The notes beneath the pieces were generated by a model. It saw nothing but the letters and a program-made list of their open reading frames with translations, was not told the origin of the DNA and did no database searches. From the NCBI GenBank assembly GCA_964614215.1, contig CAZTKP010000075.1, positions 1-12,202 of the forward strand: a stretch of DNA of 12,202 bases, in the 5' to 3' direction. A program made the position numbers and the translations under genes. Source of the stretch: CAZTKP01 sp964614215 (GTDB lineage Bacteria; UBP6; UBA1177). Numbering within the stretch: position 1 is the first letter of the stretch; the number at the start of each line of letters is the position of its first letter. Positions 1 to 8,500 of this stretch are shown piece after piece.

Positions 1-905
1 TTTCTTCCTTTTATCACAAGTTCGTGATTTCTTTTCATAACTTCCGGCCAGCCGCCGTCAAAGGATATCTCAATAAATTCAATGGTTTTGCCGACACAGG
101 CGTAGCTCAGATAATCCATTGTTCCCTGCCAGTCAAAAGAGCTGTGAAAACGCTCATTAGGGGTCGTTCCTTTCCTGAAATGATTGCTGATAATTCGAGG
201 TGTAAGTTCATCCTGTTTTTCCGGTCTTGCGTAAAGAAAAGCTGCACCTTTGGGGGCACATATCCACTTGTGACAGTTTCCGGTGTAGTAGGTGACTCCG
301 AGCTTTTCAATTTCAAGCGGGATCATCCCCGGAGCGTGAGCACCGTCAACAAGCACATCAATTCCTTTTTCTTTTGCAAACTCAGCAATTTTTTCAACCG
401 GCATTATTAGCGCACTTTCGCTTGAAATATGATCTATGAAAATAATCCTTGTTTTTTCAGTAATTTCACTGACTATCTTTTCATAGATCTCTTCACTGTT
501 TTTCGGGAAAAGTTCGATCTTTGCTGTCCTAACTTTTATACCTTTTTTCTCTTCCATCAGCTCAAGAAGATTACGGCAGGATGAGTATATAAGACCAGTC
601 GTTACGATCTCATCCCCGCGTTCAAAAGGAATGGAATTTATAACAGTATTTACCCCTGTTGTGGCATTTTTCACAAAAACGAGATCTTTAGCCGGAACTC
701 CGATAAAATCTGCAAGTACAGTTCTCGAATTTTCAATGAGATCAAATGACTTTCTCGTGAAAAAGATAGTTGAAAGCGATTCAAGTTCATCGGCAAGCTC
801 ATTGCGGTATTTAATTATCTCAAGCGGAACTTTCCCGAAAGAACCGTGATTTAGAGGAATAGTTCCTCTTTTTAATGGGAAGATCTGTCTGTAGTCATTT
901 CTCAT
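1..905 (-). CDS. Class V-fold PLP-dependent enzyme, isopenicillin-N-epimerase-like (3' end missing)
   Basis: Reading the minus strand from ATG at 905 gives about 301 open residues running off the left edge; family members are usually around 380-430 residues, so the C-terminal small domain is lost. Seen: LNHGSFGKVP near residue 18 (typical N-terminal signature of this branch), VDGAHAPG with Asp187 and His190, which should contact the PLP ring, and TGNCHKWICAPKG with Lys213, the expected Schiff-base lysine. These motifs fit the CefD-like (isopenicillin N epimerase / cysteine-desulfurase-related) branch of fold-type I enzymes; family members include epimerases, C-S lyases and desulfurases, so the substrate cannot be told. 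No signal peptide is visible, so it is probably cytoplasmic. The start is set by GGAGGT five bases upstream. It is divergent from the synthase operon and need not belong to that pathway. Confidence 0.88.
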   Translation of the reverse strand, partial: MRNDYRQIFPLKRGTIPLNHGSFGKVPLEIIKYRNELADELESLSTIFFTRKSFDLIENSRTVLADFIGVPAKDLVFVKNATTGVNTVINSIPFERGDEIVTTGLIYSSCRNLLELMEEKKGIKVRTAKIELFPKNSEEIYEKIVSEITEKTRIIFIDHISSESALIMPVEKIAEFAKEKGIDVLVDGAHAPGMIPLEIEKLGVTYYTGNCHKWICAPKGAAFLYARPEKQDELTPRIISNHFRKGTTPNERFHSSFDWQGTMDYLSYACVGKTIEFIEISFDGGWPEVMKRNHELVIKGR

Positions 906-1031
906 TTTACACCTCCAAATTACTCAGAGATTTTATCAGTGAATAAGTGATAGTCCAGATTAAAGTATTAATATAAAAATTAAGTTTATATTATAAATGT
1001 TGATTTTTGTGTAACCTACGGGTAGATTCGG
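906..1031. promoter_or_regulatory. Divergent intergenic region, candidate promoters
   Basis: These 126 bases separate the minus-strand PLP gene from the plus-strand operon and must hold the promoters of both unless the operon start lies elsewhere. The centre (about 960-1000) is very AT-rich. On the minus strand a perfect TATAAT occurs at 995-990 but has no good -35 box at normal spacing. On the plus strand there are two weak options: TTAATA (968-973) with TATAAA (992-997), spacing 18; or TTGATT (1000-1005) with TAGATT (1023-1028), spacing 17. The second would begin transcription just past the ATG at 1032. I see no clear operator palindrome or terminator hairpin. Box assignments are by eye and tentative. 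Confidence 0.35.
911..916 (-). promoter_or_regulatory. Ribosome binding site of the PLP enzyme
   Basis: The minus strand reads GGAGGT, then five bases (GTAAA), then ATG at 905-903. This near-perfect Shine-Dalgarno site fixes the start of the divergent PLP-enzyme gene. Confidence 0.8.
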
Positions 1032-1841
1032 ATGTCAGATAACTGTTTTGACTGTTGTCAATTTGACGTAAAAGGCGGAAATTTGAACATATTAAAGTTT
1101 TTCAGATTAATTTTCAGAGGCGTTACTATCTTATTTTGGACGCTTCTTATCCACAACCTCTTTGTGGATATTCCGAGACTGTTTACAAAGAAAAGAAGAT
1201 TCCCGATGGCAGTACATATCTGGGGGACGGGACTTGCCTGGCTTATGGGAATAAGAATTCACAGGATAAATGAAATGCCTTCTGAACCCGGAACGGTCAT
1301 TGTTTCAAATCATCTGGGTTTTATCGATGTCCCTATTCTCTCTTCGGTCTTTGTTGCAGTATACATGATCAAAGCCGAAGTTAAGAAGGCTTTTTACTTC
1401 GGACCTGCACTTGCAAGAGGCGGACACTTTTTTGTTGAAAGGGAAAAGGCGACTTCTTTGAGACAGGCAGCCAAGGCACTTCTGAATTTCAAAAAGGATT
1501 TCTGCGACATAATAATTTTTCCTGAAGGAAAGGCCAGTCCCGATGCGCAGAGGCTTCCTTTTAAGATCGGAGCATTTGCAACCGCAAAGAAACTTAACAA
1601 GAAAATTCAGCCATGTGTGATCGATTATCTGCCTGACAGACAGCTTCTTAAATGGGATGTCAACAGGAAGATGCTGCCTCAGCTTATGGACCTTTTCGGA
1701 AAGAGAAAAATCGATGTGAGTATTGAATTCTTCCCTCCGGAATATGTTGATGATCCAAGAGAGTCTGCTGAAAAATGGCATGACATAATGGAAGAGAAAC
1801 TTAAAGCTTATGACATGGAAAGAGGCAATGATACAGTTTAA
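1032..1841 (+). CDS. PlsC-type 1-acyl-glycerol-3-phosphate acyltransferase family protein
   Basis: A 269-residue member of the LPLAT/PlsC family, which transfers an acyl group from acyl-ACP or acyl-CoA to a lysophospholipid or related hydroxyl acceptor at the inner membrane. Seen: catalytic HX4D motif (NHLGFID, His94 and Asp99), FFVERE at 133-138 matching the family's block with an acidic/basic pair, FPEGKAS at 163-169 (usual form FPEGTRS) for phosphate binding, then LPFKIGAF. A hydrophobic stretch at about residues 25-45 is a likely membrane anchor. It is the first gene of the four-gene operon, so its acyl donor may be the product of the downstream synthase (inference). The start is uncertain: ATG 1032 has no Shine-Dalgarno site and gives an odd Cys-rich leader, whereas TTG 1083 (codon 18) follows AAGGCGG and begins at residues that look like a normal LPLAT N terminus. 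The acceptor and acyl specificity cannot be read. Confidence 0.88.
   Translation: MSDNCFDCCQFDVKGGNLNILKFFRLIFRGVTILFWTLLIHNLFVDIPRLFTKKRRFPMAVHIWGTGLAWLMGIRIHRINEMPSEPGTVIVSNHLGFIDVPILSSVFVAVYMIKAEVKKAFYFGPALARGGHFFVEREKATSLRQAAKALLNFKKDFCDIIIFPEGKASPDAQRLPFKIGAFATAKKLNKKIQPCVIDYLPDRQLLKWDVNRKMLPQLMDLFGKRKIDVSIEFFPPEYVDDPRESAEKWHDIMEEKLKAYDMERGNDTV
1072..1078 (+). promoter_or_regulatory. Possible ribosome binding site for an internal TTG start of the acyltransferase
   Basis: AAGGCGG lies four bases before an in-frame TTG at 1083. It is a better ribosome binding site than anything in front of ATG 1032, and would remove the first 17 residues of the acyltransferase. Confidence 0.4.
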
Positions 1842-2496
1842 CGGAAAAGACATAAAAGCTGTCGTGTTCGATCTTGACGGAACACTTTATGAGCTTTCTT
1901 TCAAAGTTAAACTCCAGTTCTTCATGAAATTTTTTAATAAATGGAGTCTTTTTCAGGCACATCGCGAGGTTCAGAGCGAACTTAGAGGTCAGGACTTTCA
2001 TGGCGGAAAGGAATTTTATGACGTCTATCTTGCAAAGATCGCTAAAAAGACAGGAAAAGATGTCGTGAGCATCGAAGACTGGTACTTTAACAGATTTGAA
2101 GACACTTTTTCACAGATCATCGGCAAGGCGGGAATGAGAGAGAACCTTCTTGAGCTGCTTGATCATCTGAGAAATAACGACGTCAGGACAGCAGTTTTTA
2201 CTGATTACGGTTTTGTTGAAAAGAGACTGGACGCTCTGAATATTGATCTTCAGAACTTTGAGATGCTTGTTTCATCGGAGCTTGAAGGCGTGCTTAAACC
2301 TTCTGCAAGACCCTTGAAAAAAATATCGGAAACAATGGATATTCCCGCAGCAAATATTCTTATGGTCGGGGATAATTACAATACTGACGGAAAAAGTGCG
2401 GAACTTGCAGGAGCGCAGTACTGCATAATTTCAAAGGAAAAAGAGACGCATCACTGTGACTGGGATGTTTTTCTGAAGAAAATTGGATTAAAGTAA
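1828..2496 (+). CDS. HAD superfamily hydrolase (phosphoglycolate-phosphatase-like)
   Basis: A 222-residue haloacid-dehalogenase-family phosphatase with all four motifs: motif I VVFDLDGTLY (nucleophile Asp15, acid/base Asp17), motif II VFTDYG (Thr125), motif III Lys157 in LKP, and motif IV GDNYNTD (Asp182 and Asp187) for Mg2+. About 100 mostly helical residues between motifs I and II fit a C1-type cap, as in phosphoglycolate phosphatase and YjjG-like nucleotidases; these enzymes dephosphorylate small molecules in the cytoplasm. ATG 1828 is chosen over ATG 1810 because GGAAAGAGG ends three bases before it; it overlaps the acyltransferase by 14 bases, which suggests translational coupling. Its position between a lipid acyltransferase and a lipid-type synthase suggests dephosphorylation of a lipid headgroup precursor or intermediate, but this is inference; a housekeeping or damage-repair phosphatase is also possible. 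Confidence 0.88.
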   Translation: MIQFNGKDIKAVVFDLDGTLYELSFKVKLQFFMKFFNKWSLFQAHREVQSELRGQDFHGGKEFYDVYLAKIAKKTGKDVVSIEDWYFNRFEDTFSQIIGKAGMRENLLELLDHLRNNDVRTAVFTDYGFVEKRLDALNIDLQNFEMLVSSELEGVLKPSARPLKKISETMDIPAANILMVGDNYNTDGKSAELAGAQYCIISKEKETHHCDWDVFLKKIGLK

Positions 2497-2506
2497 AAAT
2501 ATAACT

Positions 2507-2512
2507 GGAGGA
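2507..2512 (+). promoter_or_regulatory. Ribosome binding site of the megasynthase
   Basis: GGAGGA lies four bases before ATG 2517. The in-frame TTG at 2514 is only one base away from it, too close to be used, so ATG 2517 is taken as the start of the synthase. Confidence 0.8.
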
Positions 2513-2516
2513 TTTG

Positions 2517-5500
2517 ATGAAGAGGTATGACATCGCAATTATCGGGATGGGGGGCGTTTTTCCCGGTGCAAACAACGTTAAGCAGTATTGGAAAAATATT
2601 GTTGATGGAGGCACTTTCATAAAAGATATGCCCAGGGAACTTTGGGATGTTGAAAGTTACTACAGTGCTGATAAATCACAGATCGATAAGCAGTACACAA
2701 AGAAAGGTGCATTCATTGAAGATTTTGAATTTCCATACAGAAAATACAAATATCCTCCGAATACTCTTAAAGCGGTCGATCCTGCTCAGAGAATAGCACT
2801 TGAATCGACACGTGAAGCACTTGAAGATGCGGGAATAACACCGAACAGCAGTGATCTTGATGAAGCTGTAACCGTTCTCGGAGTGAGCGGTGTTGATGAC
2901 TATGCTCATGCCAGTGCATACCTGAGAAGGCATAACTACTTTGATTTCTTAAGAAAACAGCTTGAGAAAAAAGGTGTTTCGACTGACACTATAAAAGAAC
3001 TTCAGACACAGTTCGATGCAAGAGTCGGTGAAAGACACAAAATTAAGATGGAGCATCTTGCAGTGGGAGCGATCCCTTCAGCTCTTTCAAACAGAGTTGC
3101 ACAGGTTTTCGGCTCAAAAGGTTACAACATGACAGTCGATGCCGCCTGTGCTTCATCTTTCGGAGCTATTGAAGTTGCATGCCACGCACTGATGGCAGGT
3201 GATGCAAGAGTTGCAATTACCGGTGGAGTTGACCTTGGAGTTAATCCGGCTATTTACATCGGTTTCTGCAGAGTTGAGGGAATAAGTTTTTCAGGAATCT
3301 CGAATCCTTTTGATCATACAGCAGACGGACTTGTTATCGGAGAAGGCGGAGGAGTTGTTATCCTTAAACGTCTTGAAGATGCTCTTGCAGACGGTGACGA
3401 GATAAAAGCTGTTATTCAGGGACTTGGAAGTTCCAGTGACGGTGCAGGGCAGGCAATTTACAATCCGTCTGTTGAAGGTCGTGCAAACGCTTTCAGGGCG
3501 GCACTGGAAAGAGCTGAGATCACCAGCCATGATGTCCAGTTCCTTGAAGCGCATGCAACCTCAACGATTGTAGGCGATGCAAACGAATATGATGCGATCG
3601 CGGCAGCCTATGCCGAGGGTAGAAAAGTGGACAATCCGCTATATCTGGGAAGTGTCAAATATCAGATAGGACACCTTAAGGCCGGTGCCGGTGTCGCAGG
3701 ACTTATTAAAACTGTAATGGCCATGCAGAACCATACTATTCCCCATATGCCGCTTTTTGAAGCACTTACGCCAAAAGTTGCAAAGGAGATCGATTCCTTT
3801 GTAATACCTACAAAACTTCAGGAGTGGAAAACAAATAAGGATGGAAAGCGTATCGCAGCTGTTACCTCAAGTGGATTCGGCGGATGTAACTACCATCTTA
3901 TTTTAGAACAGATGGATAAGTATGTTCCGACAAACAAGAGAAAGAAGATCGCGAGAGATGTTGCGATCGTCGGAGTTTCGGTTAGAGTTCCCGGAGCTGA
4001 TAATGTGGATGATTTCTGGGATAACGTCACCAGAGGAAAAAAGGTATTTACACCTGTGGATGTAAAGGAAGTCGGCTGGGACTATCATTTTAACACAGGT
4101 CCCGAAGATGAGCAGATCTATACGAAAGTTGTTGCGAAAATAGCTCCTTACAGCCTGAACTATCTTAAATACAAGATATTCCCAAATGCTGTCAGTCAGA
4201 TATCCTCGACACAGTTTCTGGCTCTTGATCTTGCAGACAGGCTTCTTGAAAGTGCCGGATTTGAATTTAAAGCTCCTAAAAATATCGGTATAAGTGTCGG
4301 TTCTATTCACGATGATTCGTTCCCGATAACTTTTGAGCCTATGGTGGCTGATGATCTGGCAAGAGCCGTAAAAGAATGCGCCCTTGCTTCTGAGATCGAC
4401 TCTCTGGAAGATGTTCTTGCGGCGACAAAGAAAGATGTGTTCGAAGCTTCGCCTCCTATTACTGAGCATACCCTTCCCGGATGGATGGGAAATATTGTTG
4501 CAGGAAGAGTTGCCAACAAACTTAATCTGATAGGACCTAACATGGTCGTGGATTCAGCATGTTCATCAGGTCTAAGTGCCATGATCCCTGCTATCTATCA
4601 GCTTGCGTTCGGTGATGTGGATGCGATGATAAGCGGCGGACTTAACAGGCAGATGACGGATGTTTTCACTTCAGGAGTAAGTGTTATTAAAGCACTTGCT
4701 CAGGAAGATGCAAAACCTTATGACGAGGAAGGTGCGGGATACGTGGTAGGAGAAGGCGGAGTTCTCTATCTTCTCAAACGTCTTGAGGATGCAAAGAGAG
4801 ACGGCGATGATATAATTGCCGTAGTTCATTCAATAAACGGAACATCCGAAGCTGAGACGAAATCTATGCTTGCTCCGACTGATAAAGCAGTACACAGAGC
4901 TATCAACAAAACGTTCGATAATACTTACGTTGCGAAAAATAAGATAGGTGTTGTGGATACTCACGGATCAGCAAACAAGGCTTCAGACCTTGTTGAGGCA
5001 AGAAGTATTGCGGAAGTTATCGGATCAGAAACGAAAGATCCAGTTCATATCACAGCTATTAAGAGTCATATAGGTCACCTTTACGGAGGATCTGCGGCCT
5101 CTTCAATGCTCAGTGTTATCCAGACACTCAGAACAGGAAAGGTTCCCGGCATAAGAAACCTTAAAAATGTGAGAAAGGAACTTAAGGATTATATGGACAG
5201 GATCAGTCCCGTAAAGAAGACAATTCCTTACCCACAAGAATATACAGCCGGCGGAGTTCTTTCTCTGGGGCTTGGTGGAACGAACTACTTTGCCGTTGTT
5301 TCACTTGGTGATGATGACAAAAAAGGTAAAGTAAAGACTGAAAAGGACGTGAAAACGACAAAAACTGACAGCAGAGCTCCCGAAGCAGCGAATATATTTA
5401 CAGAAAGTGCCGGAAATCTTGAGAAATTAGGTCAGAACCTAATTGATAACATCAACAGCGGAAAGATAACTTCCTCTGAGTTTAACGACACTGATCCTGT

Positions 5501-8500
5501 GAGAATTGCTCTGACTTACGGTAATGAAAGTGATCTGGTTTCCAAAATGAAGTCAACTGCTAAGTTTATCTCAGGAGGCCACGACACAGTTCATCTTGAA
5601 AATCAGGGTATCTACATAACCACTGCAAAAGCTGATGATGACAGACTTTCATTCTGTTTCCCGGGACAGGGAACTCACTATATCTCAATGGCGAAGTTCC
5701 TCTATGATTCTAACGACACTTTCAGGAAAACTGTTGATGAAGTTGACAGCCTTGCAAAGAAACACTTTGATTTTAACCTTGTAGACCATATCTATGCTGA
5801 GCCTGGTGATGAAGCTGTTGAGAAAAAACTGGGAACGCTCGTTGGTGCTCAGATATCTCTTTACGCAGTTGAAGTTGCTCTTGCAAAAGTTCTTGAAGAA
5901 AAAGGACTTGTTCCGGAAGTTCTTATCGGCCACAGTTTCGGTGAGATCTCGGCAATGACATTTGCAGGTGTATGGAGCGTTGCCGACGGATTCCAGGTCG
6001 TCAAGGCAAGGATAGAAGCGGCTGAAGAATCAATTAAACATGCACCGTTCCCGCTTGGAATGATGAGCATAAACTGTTCCGAGGAAAGAAGGGATAAGAT
6101 CCTTTCTCTTGCCGGTGAGAATCTTATTCACACTAACACGAACGCTCCCGGAAGATATATTTTCGGCGGAGAGCTCGAAGTAGTTAAAAAGGCTGTTGAA
6201 CTTGCTGATTCTTTCGGTATTGATTCAAGACTTCTTCCGATAGGCAGTGCCTTCCATTCAAAATTTATGGAACCTGCGAAAAAGAAGTTCAGAAAGTCTC
6301 TGGAAAAGATCAGTTGTTCAAATCCGAGATTCAGAATAATGTCAACGATCACAGGGGAGTATATTCCGATGAATCTTACTCCCGAGATGGTTGCGGAACA
6401 TCTTTCCAATCAGCTCACCACAGGACTTAACCTGCCCAGAGAAATTGGAAAACTGTACAGCGAAGGCTTCAACCATTTCCTTGAAGTCGGTCCCGGCTGG
6501 TCAATGACAAAGATGATCTCTGCGATACTTGAAGGAAAGGCTTTTAAAGCTGTTCCGACACTTCATCCCAAAATTGGTGATTCTGAAGTTTTTAACCGTG
6601 CACTGGCGTTCCTAATTGTGAACGGACACCTCGGTGACAACTCGAAGAGACGCAGACTTTCCGATCATATTGCTGAAGATATGCTTAGCTTTATTAAGAA
6701 AAATTCACCCGAGACCTTTGCTAAGCTCATGGATCTACATTCAAAGTTTCTTGATACAAAGGACTCTGTGGTAAGTGAGTTCAAGCCTAGAGTGCAGACA
6801 GTTGTAACAGAGAAAGCCGCGACAGAATTTAAACCTTCTGCAGGCAGCGCGTCAACTGGAGATCTTGAGGAACGTATCAGAGAAGAACTTGCCAAGATGA
6901 CAGGTTATCCTCTTGATATGCTTGAGAGCGAGCTTGATCTTGAAGCTGATCTGGGAATTGACAGTATTCAGCGTGCGGAACTGTGGATGATCCTTACNNN
7001 NNNNNNNNNNNNNNNNNNNNNNNNNNNNNNNNNNNNNNNNNNNNNNNNNNNNNNNNNNNNNNNNNNNNNNNNNNNNNNNNNNNNNNNNNNNNNNNNNAGA
7101 ACAATAAAGATATTTGCAGAGGCACTCGCTGAGTTCATGGGTGGAGAAGCTCCTGCATCAGCACCTGAAGTGAAGGAAGAAGTTAAAGCTGCCCCGGCAC
7201 CGAAATCCGGTTTAGTCGATACAGGTAACCTTGAGGAACGTATCAGAGAAGAACTTGCCAAGATGACAGGCTATCCTCTTGATATGCTTGAGAGCGAGCT
7301 TGATCTTGAAGCTGATCTGGGAATTGACAGTATTCAGCGTGCGGAACTGTGGATGATCCTTACAAAGGAACTTGGAATAAGTGAGGAAAGCAGACCGAAG
7401 GCACCAGTCAGAACAATAAAGATCTTTGCCGAGGCACTCGCTGAGTTCAGACCTAAAAAAAAAAAGCTAAGTAAAAACGCAGAGACTTTCAACAGGGAAG
7501 TTACCTCTGGTAGCTGGAACATGTTTGCCCGCAACTGGGTTTTTGCAGACAGTAACGATCTTAAACCTTTCAAATGTTCAAAAGCTGCAATAGTTGCTGA
7601 AAAAGGTGATGACTGTAAAAAGCTCATTTCCCAGATAGAAAAACAGGGTGCAAAAGCTGAGCTTACCGATCCCGGATCATTGATGGAACTTAGCGATGCC
7701 AAGCTTAAGAAGTTCGTGAAAGACCACGATACGATCATCTATGTCGCACATAGAAAACTTGCGGGATCAAAATTTTCGGACAGATCAGTGAAACTTTTTT
7801 ATTCAAAGACTGACGAACTTTTTGAGCTTTACACGAAGCTTTATCCTCTTCTTAACGAGAACCCACGGAGAATTATAGTTCCTGTTGTAAAGGACAGTGC
7901 GTTTGAGGATATCCCTGAGGCTAAGGGGATTTTCAGTGCATTTCCGACTGGATTTTTCCGTTCGATATCAAAGGAACTCACAGATAGCAATTTCATGCTG
8001 TTTCATGCTCAGGTTAAAGAATGGGATCAGGTTATCGCACAAAATCTGGGAATAGTTTTCTCAGATTTCGAGCTTGGAATGATCAACGGAGCTCCTGTAA
8101 AGAACGTTCTGTCAAAGATCGTTGAGCCTAAAGAGTATGTCTATCCTGTCAGTAGTGGTGATCTTGTTCTTGTCACAGGCGGAGCAAGAGGAATAGTTTT
8201 TGAATGTGTTGCGGCACTTGCTGAAAAGACAGGATGCAGGCTGCTTCTCACCGGAAGGACTGCAATTCCTGAAGACGAACTCGTTGGCATATCTTTTGAT
8301 AGGGATAACATGACCCAGTCGATCAGAGACTGCGAGCTTAAACTTGTCCGTGAAAAGAAGATGGCTATCAAGGATGCGAAGAAAAAAGCTGCTCAACTTA
8401 AGAGTGGATGGGAAGTGAAAGACAACTTAAAAAGACTTTCTGAAAGCGGAATTGATGGTGAGTACGTAGTTTGCGACGTAAGTGATAAAGACGCTCTTAC

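Noticed and set aside
24..410. Plus-strand open frame of 128 residues
   Set aside because: It lies antisense inside the PLP-enzyme gene, whose motifs are clear; no ribosome binding site and no recognisable domain.
1810..1812. ATG as start of the HAD phosphatase
   Set aside because: It would add six residues before a well-placed ATG at 1828 that follows GGAAAGAGG; there is no good ribosome binding site before 1810.
1305..1853. Minus-strand open frame of 182 residues
   Set aside because: Antisense shadow of the acyltransferase, covering its HX4D and FPEG motifs; the composition is that of an out-of-frame translation.
2514..2516. TTG as start of the synthase
   Set aside because: Only one base from the GGAGGA site; ATG 2517 has proper spacing and is the better start.
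3903..4469. Minus-strand open frame of 188 residues
   Set aside because: Antisense to KS2 of the synthase, which is clearly coding on the plus strand; no domain seen.
6864..7449. CRISPR-like or mobile-element repeat
   Set aside because: The repeat is in-frame coding sequence for ACP domains with the LGIDSIQ motif, and has no spacer pattern or terminal inverted repeats.
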